In this document: one piece after another, positions 37,107 through 45,487 of the stretch
Layout of the letters: each line of letters begins with the position of its first letter
Numbering within the stretch: position 1 is the stretch's first letter
Assembly: GCA_965238155.1 (NCBI GenBank)
Contig: OZ250175.1
Coordinates: forward strand, 1,922,001-1,986,000
Direction of reading: 5' to 3'
From: BJGV01 sp964196335
GTDB lineage: Bacteria; Pseudomonadota; Gammaproteobacteria; Burkholderiales; Nitrosomonadaceae
Length of the DNA stretch: 64,000 nt
Notes under the pieces: generated by a model
What the model saw: the letters and a program-made list of their open reading frames with translations, nothing else
Database searches by the model: none
Told to the model about the DNA's origin: nothing
Made by a program: the position numbers and the translations under genes

Positions 37107-38819
37107 CTATACTGAACTTAGCTGTGCCCTCTTTAAGGAAGCTTCACTTTGAGGAAGTGCTATAAATAGTAGCCCCATTTTGTTATGCATATGGCCATCC
37201 GCAAAATTCTTTTCACGCCAATTTTTAAACTCTTTAGCACTAAGTGGTTTAGTAAAATAGTATCCTTGTGCTTTATCACAGCCTAAATGTTGTAGTCGTA
37301 ATATGTCTGAGGCATTTTCTGTACCTTCAGCAACTACTTCAAGCCCAAGATTGTGCCCAAGATCAATCGTAGCTTGTACTATTATCGTATTGTTACTGTT
37401 ACTCTCCATATCCATGACAAAAGACTTATCGATCTTCAACTCATTTACGGGTAACTTACTAAGGTAGGACAAAGACGAATAGCCGGTTCCAAAATCATCT
37501 ACCGAAAGCCGTATTCCTAAGGTTGACAATCGAGTCAGGACTTCTAGTGATCGTTCTGCATCAATCATGACGGCACTTTCTGTAATTTCCAATTGTAAAT
37601 CATCAGGAGACATATGGTGAGTTTTCAATGTCCTGGTAACTGTGTCAGAGAATCCCACATCAAGTAAGTCGCTAGCTGATACATTCACTCCGACCCTTAA
37701 ATTGATTCCCTCACTTTTCCATTTCGCACATTGCATCAGGCTTTCATGTAGTACCCATAGCGTAAGTTGTTTAATAACGCCTGTTTGTTCCGCCATTGGA
37801 ATGAAATCATCAGGTGGTATTAAGCCATGAGCCTTATGTTTCCATCGCACCAGAGCTTCCACTTCATTAATTATGCCGGTTTTAATATCAATCTTGGGTT
37901 GATAATATACTACCAATTCATTATTAATGATTGCCTTGCGCAGTTCACCCATGAGTGTTAGACGACGTGTATTACACCTTTCTAATGCAGTAGTATATTC
38001 GATGATTCCGCTATTTTTCTTTTTAGCCTGATACATTGCAACTTCAGCACGCTGTATTAAAGTTTGTGCGCTTTTTCCATGGTCCGGATAAAAAGTGAGC
38101 CCAAAAGATACCTCAATATTTAACCTTACACCCTCCAGTTTCATGGGGGCATGCAGAACTTCTTTGATGTTATTTACTATCTCTCTTGCATCTTTTTTTG
38201 TACCAATTTTTTCAAGTACAATTGCAAACTCGTTTCCATCTAGCCGTGCTACGGTGTTAGGTTCCGGAATGGTTTTACGTAAACTGTAAGCAACCTGTCT
38301 GATTACGCGGTCACCTGTATTGTGACCAAGTGTGTCATTAATATCTTTAAATCGGTCTATATCCAGGATCATAATTGCAATCTGGCTTTTCTTGAGTGAT
38401 GCAGTACTGATTATTTGTTCCAATCGGTCAATTAGTAATACTCTATTAGGCAATTCAGTAAGTGTATCGTGAGTAGAGCCACGCATGGCTTGTATCTCAA
38501 ATGCTGTTGCCTGAGCACGTAAATTGCTGGTTTGGTCAAATACCATGGCGCTTGCTTCAAAGGCCATCATCGAACTTACATATTGTCCCCAAAATGCGAA
38601 CACAAAAGGCATCATATCAAGCAACCAGAGTGAAGCATTATTCCTCTGAGCATCAGATATACTTGCCACACTAATCTCACCATTGCGAAGATAGCCAGTG
38701 AGAATAGATGCAATAATAATTGCACAGACCGAAATCCCAATGCCAATAATGGAGAGCTTGCTTGCTTTGGTTTTAAGCAATTGAGCGTTTCCAACCAAAA
38801 TTTCACTTGTAGATCCCAC
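37107..38819 (-). CDS. GGDEF-EAL protein with degenerate GGDEF motif
   Basis: A 570-residue inner-membrane protein starting at a GTG with GGAG 11 bases upstream. Two helices (~22-44 and ~65-88) precede a GGDEF domain (~110-275) and a C-terminal EAL domain (~290-545). The GGDEF signature reads LDGNEF, so cyclase activity is doubtful. EAL residues look intact: EALVRW, LEITESAVM, DDFGTGYSSLSYL, LKIDKSFV and VVAEGTE. It is therefore best read as a c-di-GMP phosphodiesterase with a regulatory GGDEF, promoting motility over attachment. Monocistronic. Confidence 0.9.
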   Translation of the reverse strand: MGSTSEILVGNAQLLKTKASKLSIIGIGISVCAIIIASILTGYLRNGEISVASISDAQRNNASLWLLDMMPFVFAFWGQYVSSMMAFEASAMVFDQTSNLRAQATAFEIQAMRGSTHDTLTELPNRVLLIDRLEQIISTASLKKSQIAIMILDIDRFKDINDTLGHNTGDRVIRQVAYSLRKTIPEPNTVARLDGNEFAIVLEKIGTKKDAREIVNNIKEVLHAPMKLEGVRLNIEVSFGLTFYPDHGKSAQTLIQRAEVAMYQAKKKNSGIIEYTTALERCNTRRLTLMGELRKAIINNELVVYYQPKIDIKTGIINEVEALVRWKHKAHGLIPPDDFIPMAEQTGVIKQLTLWVLHESLMQCAKWKSEGINLRVGVNVSASDLLDVGFSDTVTRTLKTHHMSPDDLQLEITESAVMIDAERSLEVLTRLSTLGIRLSVDDFGTGYSSLSYLSKLPVNELKIDKSFVMDMESNSNNTIIVQATIDLGHNLGLEVVAEGTENASDILRLQHLGCDKAQGYYFTKPLSAKEFKNWREKNFADGHMHNKMGLLFIALPQSEASLKRAQLSSV

Positions 38820-39025
38820 TTATATATAGCTCCGCTTAAGTTTCATAAATTTATAGCCATTAGTAATTCTATGGCCAGCGTCACCTAATCACCAAAATTA
38901 TAATGGCACAACTAAATTATCGGATTTCAGGACAATTACTTTAATGCATTTTCTATCTAACGCTTTATTATTGCTTTGCTTTTAGGAAGAATACTTGTAA
39001 TTGTATTAATAAATATGAATATCCA

Positions 39026-39047
39026 CCTCTGGCACAAAGAAGATATT
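39026..39047 (+). repeat. Half copy of the dispersed palindrome
   Basis: CTGGCACAAAGAAGATATT is a degraded loop plus second arm. Confidence 0.35.
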
Positions 39048-39147
39048 GGTGAGCGTCAGTTTTCACCCTAACCATCTTGGAAAATATTTCCTGTTTTTAT
39101 TTAATAATGTGAGCTTTTTCACTGAAATTTCTAATGAGAGGGATTAA

Positions 39148-39182
39148 GCTCCATATATGTACTGCTATATTTATGGAGCTCA
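39148..39182 (+). promoter_or_regulatory. Hairpin that would sequester a ribosome site
   Basis: AGCTCCATA at 39149-39157 is perfectly complementary to TATGGAGCT at about 39174-39182, with a 16-base AT-rich loop. The 3' arm contains the GGAG used by the gene starting at 39185, so the folded leader would hide it. Confidence 0.5.
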
Positions 39183-39184
39183 GA

Positions 39185-39406
39185 ATGAACCTGACTAATA
39201 TTGCTGAACACAGAATTAAACTACTATTTAAGAAGTCGGAAGGTAAGGCTACTGAAAGCGATTTCAAGCACGCGGACAGATTAGAAAAATTGATGCAAAA
39301 AACAAATGCGGATTCGGTAACATTGGAAGAAGATAAGAGTTACTTGGAATATGCTAAATGGACAATTGCTGCGCTGGGAAGTAAAGCTATCCAATCTACT
39401 AACTAA
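39185..39406 (+). CDS. Small hypothetical protein
   Basis: The start at 39185 (MNLTNIAEHRIKLLF) is chosen because GGAG lies at the right distance; the frame opens at 39134. The 73-residue protein is helical and charged (KATESDFKHADRLEKLMQK) with no known family. Its ribosome site lies in a hairpin arm (see 39148). A degraded palindrome follows the stop. Confidence 0.5.
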   Translation: MNLTNIAEHRIKLLFKKSEGKATESDFKHADRLEKLMQKTNADSVTLEEDKSYLEYAKWTIAALGSKAIQSTN

Positions 39407-39407
39407 T

Positions 39408-39435
39408 GTTCACACCCGGCACAAATCTGGCATTC
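39408..39435 (+). repeat. Degraded copy of the dispersed palindrome
   Basis: CCCGGCACAAATCTGGCATTC keeps part of the loop and second arm. Confidence 0.4.
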
Positions 39436-39574
39436 ATATACCCCTATATATCAGCATTCCATCCTGGTTATCAAAATATACAGATATAATCTAATTATTA
39501 CTTTAAGTGTGTCTCTGATAATGCTATAACTTGTTAACAGGTAGGTTATTACACCCAAATCATGGAGCATTAAT

Positions 39575-39760
39575 ATGCTCTGGGCTAATGATTCAGACGA
39601 AACAATAATTAAATATGCGAAGAAGCTGTGTCCGTTTTGTCCAACTTTTACAGTACCACTCAGCACACTACAACCAGGGGAGCCAACTGCGGCTAATGTC
39701 TACTTTATGGAGGATCCCATAAGAGTTGAAAGATATAATATGTTCAGAAATTTAGGATAA
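39575..39760 (+). CDS. Possible small CPFC-motif protein
   Basis: A 61-residue frame with a GGAG site 8 bases upstream of the ATG. It contains KKLCPFCPTFTVPLST and FMEDPIRVERYNMFRNLG. The CPFC pair could bind metal or be redox-active, but the frame is short and an antisense frame of equal size exists. Tentative. Confidence 0.35.
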   Translation: MLWANDSDETIIKYAKKLCPFCPTFTVPLSTLQPGEPTAANVYFMEDPIRVERYNMFRNLG

Positions 39761-39782
39761 TAAGAAAGCCACTGTTAAATCT

Positions 39783-39813
39783 GAATGTTCATTTTTGGTA
39801 CAAAGTAAATATT
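39783..39813 (+). repeat. Degraded dispersed palindrome
   Basis: GAATGTTCATTTTTGGTACA followed by AAGTAAATATT: the family layout is kept with several substitutions. Confidence 0.55.
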
Positions 39814-39923
39814 AACCAAATAACTGACAACTTAATCTTGTAATACACCCTGAAGCACTAATAGTGTAATTAAATGACTCTGAATTTGAACAGTATACTG
39901 AGAACCTATCCTTCATATTATAT

Positions 39924-40595
39924 TTATATATTTTTAAGCAGTGACTCTATATCATTAAATACAGGGCTTTCTTCTTCTAAAATAAAACTATCAATTGGAT
40001 ATAATTTCCCATTAAAAAGTAAATGAAAAATTACTCTGTCTATTTGATACATTACCAGAAGAAAATCCTGAATTTCATCTATTTTTGCTTTTCCAAATAA
40101 TGAACTAAAATTATCAATAGTAGCTATATTTAGATGGGTTATTATTTTATGACGAATAGGCCTATAAGTTTTTATATATAACGCCTTTCTTTTCGCAAGC
40201 TTATCTATAAATTTATCAAAGTCTTTAATCTTTGGTACATATACATTATTCATATACAGGTCAAGCCATTCCTGTTTTCCTCCATATTGAATAATTTTAC
40301 GGTTCCGTAATGAATTTTTACTAAATTCATCTGCGTTATCAATACAAGTACGCAAGAATTTATCAGCAGAAATGGTCTCGTCACCTTCAAATAACCGGCC
40401 AAGAGAAACAAAAAAAGTACATTGTAATGAATGAAGAATGATATTCCATGACAGCGTATTTTTTTCTAATGTACTAAGCGCCTCCTTATCTTTACTTGCA
40501 ATACCGTAAATTCCCTTACATAAAAAGAATACCCTAATCGCAATTTCTACATCGCGATTAAAGATCTTATATGCTTGCATAACATTATTCTTCAT
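39924..40595 (-). CDS. HEPN/AbiU2-like hypothetical protein
   Basis: A 223-residue, helix-rich soluble protein. Features are WNIILHSLQCTFFVSLGRLF near residues 50-70, and TYRPIRHKIITHLNI near 145-160, whose Arg-x5-His spacing fits the Rx4-6H motif of HEPN nucleases and the corresponding segment of AbiU2-type proteins. Such proteins act in phage defence or as toxin components, but many are uncharacterised. No antitoxin gene is adjacent, so the defensive role is only an inference. Confidence 0.5.
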   Translation of the reverse strand: MKNNVMQAYKIFNRDVEIAIRVFFLCKGIYGIASKDKEALSTLEKNTLSWNIILHSLQCTFFVSLGRLFEGDETISADKFLRTCIDNADEFSKNSLRNRKIIQYGGKQEWLDLYMNNVYVPKIKDFDKFIDKLAKRKALYIKTYRPIRHKIITHLNIATIDNFSSLFGKAKIDEIQDFLLVMYQIDRVIFHLLFNGKLYPIDSFILEEESPVFNDIESLLKNI

Positions 40596-40873
40596 ATGTA
40601 CAGGAATCTAAACAATAGAACGTATTATATTAGCCTGTTTTGAAACAGAGCACCACATGAGAACAAACCAGAACAAATCAATCAATGATTTAATCTGATC
40701 TGGTTGTTGTTGTGTGTTGCCCTCTATTGTAGTTATTTATTTCTGAGTTTCCCATAAAATTAAGACATCATAAATAATGAAGACCCCCTATTTTTAGCAC
40801 TAAGTAGTAGACTAGGCCGCGTGGGATAAACATGTTAATGAAAGTGTATGAAATTTATGACAGAGGAATTATT

Positions 40874-41224
40874 ATGATAAAAGCCGCCGGTGAGTTGATA
40901 GCTGAAGCTCAAACAAGGATCAGCTGCCTTGATGTGTCATCCGCCAAGACGTTAAATGAGAATTCCGAGAATGTAGTTATTATTGATGTGCGGGAACCTG
41001 AAAGTGCAGCTAATTCCAAACTTAAAGACTCCATAAATATCCCTCGTGGATTAATCGAAATGAAAGTACCCAATCTTTGTCCTGAACCAGATACATTGAT
41101 ACTGCTCCACTGTGCCGGTGGTGGCCGTGCATCACTAACGGCTTTAACACTACAAGAAATGGGCTACACTAATGTCCACGCTATTACGGCAAAGTTTGAA
41201 GACATAAAAAATGCTTTAGGATAA
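40874..41224 (+). CDS. Rhodanese-like sulfurtransferase
   Basis: A single-domain rhodanese of 116 residues. The start at 40874 (MIKAAGELIAEAQ) has GAGGAATT upstream; the frame opens at 40832. Motifs are VVIIDVREPESAANSKLKDS, NIPRGLIEMKVPN and the catalytic loop LLHCAGGGRAS, with Cys as the persulfide carrier. It resembles cytoplasmic Ygr203-type or GlpE-type enzymes that move sulfane sulfur. DUF4197 follows 88 bases downstream on the same strand. Confidence 0.9.
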   Translation: MIKAAGELIAEAQTRISCLDVSSAKTLNENSENVVIIDVREPESAANSKLKDSINIPRGLIEMKVPNLCPEPDTLILLHCAGGGRASLTALTLQEMGYTNVHAITAKFEDIKNALG

Positions 41225-41312
41225 ACGAGTCAAAGTAAACTTATATTAAATTTAATCCGGCCTACAGGTTGGACAAGTAGTGTATCCAGCCTTAAAAATG
41301 CGAGGAAATAAA

Positions 41313-42074
41313 ATGAATAAAAAGATTTTATTTTTTGTTTCAGTCTTATCCGTAAGTGGATTAGTCCAAGCTGGTTGGCAGGATACGTTACAAGGCGATT
41401 TTGGTGGATTGGGGGGTATACTGGGTGGCGGAGATAACAGTAGCAATGCTATTTCAGCTTTAAGTCAGACTGAAATGATCGGAGGTTTAAAAGAAGCATT
41501 GGCACAGGGTACTGAAGCAGCAATTAACGGTCTCGGCAAGACGGATGGTTTTTTAGGGAATAATCTGGTGAAAATACCCCTCCCAGAAAAAGTAGAGAGA
41601 ATTGCTAATCTGACACGTAAACTTGGCGGTAAAAGATATGTGGATGAATTTGTTACCACTATGAACCGTGCTGCTGAAAAAGCAGTGCCGGAAGCAGCAG
41701 CCATTTTCTCTGATTCAATTCGCGATATGTCAGTTCAGGATGCAGAGAAAATTCTCAGTGGAGCGGACGATTCAGCAACGCTGTATTTTCGTGAAACAGC
41801 TGGTGCAAGACTGGCTGAGAAATTTAAGCCCATGGTTAAACAGGCGACAGATACTGCAGGTGTGACGACGGCTTATAAAAAAATGGTCGGGCAGGCAGGT
41901 CCTATGGTATCGATGCTCGGAGGCAATAACCTGACAGATGTTGATGGTTACGTAACCAACAAAGCCATTGATGGCTTGTTCAAGATGATTGCTGCCGAAG
42001 AAAAACGTATTCGTGCGAATCCGCTGGCAAGTGGCAGTGATTTGATGAAAAAGGTATTCAACTCTTTTAAATAG
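41313..42074 (+). CDS. DUF4197-family exported protein
   Basis: A 253-residue protein. The start at 41313 gives a signal peptide (MNKKILFFVSVLSVSGLVQA) with a GAGG site upstream. The mature part is Gly-rich at first, then shows SQTEMIGGLKEALAQGTEAA, IPLPEKVERIANLTRKLGG, MNRAAEKAVPEA and DGLFKMIAAEEKRIRANPLA, the hallmark DUF4197 blocks. It is periplasmic or lipid-facing; the function of the family is unknown. Confidence 0.9.
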   Translation: MNKKILFFVSVLSVSGLVQAGWQDTLQGDFGGLGGILGGGDNSSNAISALSQTEMIGGLKEALAQGTEAAINGLGKTDGFLGNNLVKIPLPEKVERIANLTRKLGGKRYVDEFVTTMNRAAEKAVPEAAAIFSDSIRDMSVQDAEKILSGADDSATLYFRETAGARLAEKFKPMVKQATDTAGVTTAYKKMVGQAGPMVSMLGGNNLTDVDGYVTNKAIDGLFKMIAAEEKRIRANPLASGSDLMKKVFNSFK

Positions 42075-42079
42075 TAGTT

Positions 42080-42997
42080 TCACATTAATATGCCATCTTT
42101 GGGCTCTAAGGGTGCCGGAATCGAAGATTCACCAAGTTGTTGCTTCAAATCGATTTCAATGTTCCTGCAGATTGAAGACATGGATATATCCTCTATTTTT
42201 TGCCCAAATGGTTCTTCGGTACGACTACCAATAAGCTCAGTAGTCATAAAAATTGAAGCCAAAATAAAATAGATTGGGAGGGTTCCCCACCCAAGGTGCT
42301 GAACAAGCCCAAACGGAAGCATCAATATGAAAACCCATACAAAGGCTTTAGTAAAGTAGCCGTATTGGCGAGGTAAAGGAGTAGATTTAATCCTTTCACA
42401 ACGTCCTTGGGCAGCATAAAAATCTTTAATGCTTACCATGAGTCCATAGACATAAGCTTCTTGTTCAATATATCCGGATGTATATAACTCCCTCAATCGT
42501 AAAGACTGCCAATGATTCAATAGTGTGGCTTTATTTACAACCTTATTAAGTTTCTGAAACTCAGAATCTGATAAAAACAGTTTTAATTCATCCCATGTTT
42601 TTTCCTGTCTCAACTGCAAGCGAAGGGTGTTAAGGAAAGCCAGATGTCGATATATAAGCTCACTATGAATATCTGAAAGATTCTGTAATTTTTGATCCTG
42701 TTCTACTGGAATGTGTATATATCCCATTACCTGGGATGTAAAATTCCTAGAATAATTTATTAAATCACCCCAAGCAGTTCTAGCTTCCCAATACCGATTG
42801 TATGCTTCGTTATTTCTGAAACCCAATAGAATAGCAACGGCTATTCCTAACACACTAATATCGGAAGCAGGAAATGCCAGGTAATCAAAATACGAATTTA
42901 AAATACATACAGAAAATCCATAAATAAGAAAGAATAGAAAATACCATCCTTCAATTTGAATAATCCATTTGAGACGTACGTTTCGTCGGACAATCAT
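42080..42997 (-). CDS. Bestrophin-family anion channel-like membrane protein
   Basis: A 305-residue protein of the bacterial bestrophin (UPF0187) group. Characteristics are GWYFLFFLIYGFSVCILN, the GIAVAILLGFRNNEAYNRYWEA hallmark with its NxAxNRYWEAR motif, WGDLINYSRNF, and a C-terminal TEEPFGQKIEDISM. Four membrane helices are expected and the protein should form a pentameric ion channel; bacterial members conduct cations in known cases. Its stop is 6 bases from that of the convergent DUF4197 gene. Confidence 0.92.
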   Translation of the reverse strand: MIVRRNVRLKWIIQIEGWYFLFFLIYGFSVCILNSYFDYLAFPASDISVLGIAVAILLGFRNNEAYNRYWEARTAWGDLINYSRNFTSQVMGYIHIPVEQDQKLQNLSDIHSELIYRHLAFLNTLRLQLRQEKTWDELKLFLSDSEFQKLNKVVNKATLLNHWQSLRLRELYTSGYIEQEAYVYGLMVSIKDFYAAQGRCERIKSTPLPRQYGYFTKAFVWVFILMLPFGLVQHLGWGTLPIYFILASIFMTTELIGSRTEEPFGQKIEDISMSSICRNIEIDLKQQLGESSIPAPLEPKDGILM

Positions 42998-43080
42998 GAG
43001 AAACCCTTAATTTCTTCTTGACTAAAAATGACATCTTTGAAGAATAAGAGTGTACATGATATTTATAGAACAAGTTTTTT

Positions 43081-43112
43081 GAACGTCTGCTTTGTGCCAA
43101 AAGCGGACGTTC
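43081..43112 (-). repeat. Dispersed palindrome
   Basis: Arms GAACGTCTGCTTT and AAAGCGGACGTTC in the GTGCCA orientation, the only clear copy to the right of 29 kb with this orientation. Confidence 0.85.
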
Positions 43113-43211
43113 GATACCAACTCATACTTTACCTATAGAAAATAAGTGGATAAAAAAGATTGATGTTTCGAAATGATCGGCGTATCTTTTTGCTAAATAG
43201 GCTATCTAAGT

Positions 43212-43790
43212 ATGAATAGACCAAAACTATATGTTCGTGATGAGGTATTAGAGAAAGCGACAGCTTTATTCTGGGAGAAAGGCTATGAAGCTACGTCCAT
43301 GAATGAAATGGAAACTCAAACGGGCATTAAGAAATTTAGTCTCTACAATGAGTTTGGTGATAAAAACAAGTTATTTCTTGCTTGTATAGATTACTTTCTA
43401 AGTAATTATTGCCAGGTAGAAGAAATACTCTCAAAGAAGCCATTAGGCTTGATAAATATTGAAGCATTTTTTGAATATAAAATCAGCATTTATCATTCAG
43501 ATAACGGTAAAGGATGCCTTGTTTTTAATTCTGTTATGGAGAAAGAAATAATCAGTAAAGAGGCCGCCCTAAAAGTCGACGGGTTTCTATCAAAGTTGAA
43601 AACTCTTTATCTCGATTGTTTAAAAGCAGCACAGAAGAAAAAGGAGATTAGCAAAAATAAGAATTGTGATGCTCTGGCTGATTATATGTGCAATTTTACC
43701 TATGGGTTTGTGAATCTTGGAATGAAGAAAATGAGTGAAAAGGAATTGAAAGAAAGTGTAGATCTCGCTCTAGGAGTAATAAAAAACTAG
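43212..43790 (+). CDS. TetR/AcrR-family transcriptional regulator
   Basis: A 192-residue repressor. The N-terminal helix-turn-helix runs VLEKATALFWEKGYEATSMN to SLYNEFGDKNKLF (residues ~10-55), the TetR signature. The C-terminal ligand domain (~75-190) includes GCLVFNSVMEKE, close to the AcrR-like subgroup with the GCLxxN segment. There is no strong ribosome site. The MerT-like and HxlR genes follow on the same strand and may be its targets. Confidence 0.88.
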   Translation: MNRPKLYVRDEVLEKATALFWEKGYEATSMNEMETQTGIKKFSLYNEFGDKNKLFLACIDYFLSNYCQVEEILSKKPLGLINIEAFFEYKISIYHSDNGKGCLVFNSVMEKEIISKEAALKVDGFLSKLKTLYLDCLKAAQKKKEISKNKNCDALADYMCNFTYGFVNLGMKKMSEKELKESVDLALGVIKN

Positions 43791-43892
43791 ATATTTTTTT
43801 GCCTAATTATTGAACGATTGTTCAGATATTGCTGAAAATGCCGATCTTCTAAGAAAACGGCTATATGGGATTGATTTCATAAGCATAAAGTC

Positions 43893-44273
43893 ATGACAAT
43901 AACTGCACTTAGAACCGATCAACTGCCTTCAAAGAATGGCCACAGATCGTTATATGCAGGTGGGATAGCAGCAATTCTCGCCTCCACCTGTCATCATATT
44001 TCATTTCTGCTTGTCACGCTTGGTCTCAGCAACACTAAAATTATATATATAGTCACGCTTGCCGACATGGCTCGTCCGTTTCTTATTGCAGTAGCCCTAA
44101 TCGCTCTGTTCATTTCTTACCTGCGTATCTGGCATATTTCTACCGCTTACAAGGCCGGTAGAGAAAATACAATTTCACGGGCTAAGATCACTAATAAGGT
44201 TTTTTTCTTATTTATTACCTTGCTTGTAATAACTGTACTTATGCTTCCGCACTTTCTTCCCTGTACAGAATGA
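43893..44273 (+). CDS. MerT-like membrane protein lacking the Cys pair
   Basis: A 126-residue, four-helix protein. The segment SLYAGGIAAILASTCHHISF, then RPFLIAVALIALFISYLRIW, aligns with mercury transporter MerT, but the metal-handling Cys-Cys in helix 1 is Cys-His-His here, and the cytoplasmic loop Cys pair is missing. The C-terminus has PCTE. So it belongs to the MerT fold but mercury transport is doubtful. Its stop overlaps (ATGA) the reconstructed start of the HxlR gene, which indicates a shared operon. Confidence 0.7.
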   Translation: MTITALRTDQLPSKNGHRSLYAGGIAAILASTCHHISFLLVTLGLSNTKIIYIVTLADMARPFLIAVALIALFISYLRIWHISTAYKAGRENTISRAKITNKVFFLFITLLVITVLMLPHFLPCTE

Positions 44274-44640
44274 ATAACAAATCAAAGTTTAAGAGATCAT
44301 TTTGCCTATTACTAATGCTCTAGATTTACTCGGTGACAAATGGACAATACTGATTGTAAGAGATCTTGCGCTGGGTAAAGAACGTTATCAGGAATTTCTG
44401 TCTTCTCCGGAAAAAATATCTACAAATATTCTGGCGGATAGACTGAAACGATTGTGCGATGCAGGAACTGTTGTGAAACGAGCCTATCAACATAATCCCG
44501 TTCGCCACGAATATAGTTTGACGAATAGAGGAAAGGGATTAAGAGAAGTATTGAAAGCCTTGGCTTCATGGGGACTGAAGAGTTTTCCGGGAACCAGAGT
44601 ATTTTCTTCTGTTAGAAATAAAGAGCAGACATTTACATAA
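44270..44640 (+). pseudogene. HxlR-family regulator with an N-terminal frameshift
   Basis: The long frame (44302-44640, from a TTG) starts PITNALDLLGDKWTILIVRD, the HxlR core, but lacks the conserved N-terminal Cys. One frame over, an ATG at 44270 that overlaps the previous stop reads MNNKSKFKRSFC. Adding one C in the short C-run at 44305-44306 would join it to give KRSFCPITNALDLLGDKW, the normal family start. The wing and LTNRGKGLREVLKALASWG end are intact. If real, the protein is either made from the TTG without its Cys or is dead. Confidence 0.75.
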
Positions 44641-44643
44641 GCA

Positions 44644-44742
44644 AAAGTTAATCAACTAAATGAGTACAGTAAAACCCCATTTGATTTGGCAGAGGGCAAA
44701 GAAGTTCTTCAATTACTGCGAGAGCATGGTGCAGATAACTAA
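44644..44742 (+). pseudogene. Ankyrin-repeat protein C-terminal remnant
   Basis: Directly after the HxlR gene an open stretch reads KVNQLNEYSKTPFDLAEGKE, then VLQLLREHGADN and a stop. KTPFDLAEGKEVLQLLREHGA is a textbook final ankyrin repeat. No start or upstream repeats are present, so this is the tail of a deleted gene. Confidence 0.6.
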
Positions 44743-44768
44743 TCATTTAGCATAATTATCTATATTCT

Positions 44769-44800
44769 GAATGTCCGCTTTTGGCACAAAACAAACGTTC
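44769..44800 (+). repeat. Dispersed palindrome
   Basis: GAATGTCCGCTTT, loop TGGCAC, second arm AAAACAAACGTTC with three mismatches. Confidence 0.8.
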
Positions 44801-44808
44801 AGTAGCCT

Positions 44809-45114
44809 CTAGAACTGATATTCTATAAAAGGGCTATCTTCAGGATCATTAATCTCGCGTTTTTCTTTAATTTTCATTATTGTGAAACTATCAATATTGC
44901 GATCAGGATCATCAATCTGGGTATCAATTTCAACTTTTTCCCCTCTTATTACAGTCTTTCTTCTATCTCCTGTCTTACTTTTTTCTTGCTCAACTCCAAA
45001 ATTTGAGATGCTACTTTTTGGTTTTTCCAATTGGTAATTATCTAAGATAATAAGCTCCCCGTCATGTAATTGAAATGCAATTGAGATCAATGCAACGAGG
45101 ATGAATGTTTTCAA
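44809..45114 (-). CDS. Hypothetical exported protein
   Basis: A 101-residue frame starting at a TTG with AGAGGAAAA upstream (MKTFILVALISIAFQLH, a possible short signal peptide). The rest is highly charged (VEQEKSKTGDRRKT, KIKEKREINDPEDS). No family recognised. It lies between two dispersed palindromes. Confidence 0.45.
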   Translation of the reverse strand: MKTFILVALISIAFQLHDGELIILDNYQLEKPKSSISNFGVEQEKSKTGDRRKTVIRGEKVEIDTQIDDPDRNIDSFTIMKIKEKREINDPEDSPFIEYQF

Positions 45115-45226
45115 GGAGTTTTCCTCTAAAACGATTATGTAACCAAGCTCTTTCTATAAAGAAGTGACATTTTTCCTGGTCGATAATTCCCCAAAATACT
45201 AATTAATCTCCCATACATCCATTTGC

Positions 45227-45258
45227 GAATGTCTGCTATTGGCACAAAGCAGACATTC
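45227..45258 (+). repeat. Dispersed palindrome
   Basis: GAATGTCTGCTAT, loop TGGCAC, AAAGCAGACATTC. The C-to-T change at position 8 of arm 1 is matched by G-to-A in arm 2, a compensatory pair. Confidence 0.85.
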
Positions 45259-45487
45259 AGCTTTCCTGAAAAAGATATAGTTGTGCTAATTATTCTTCTA
45301 AGCTGTATGAATTAGCTGATATAGCTTTAGTCCATCACCAATACCTTTTAATACATGCGGCTTTTTACTATCATTGATAAGCTAAGGCCTATTAAGAACG
45401 CTAACTATACGGTAGCCTCCTATGCAGCTGAGGACGCAAGTAGGTTTAGATAGGAACAAAAGTCTTGTTAAGAATATATTTTGGAAC

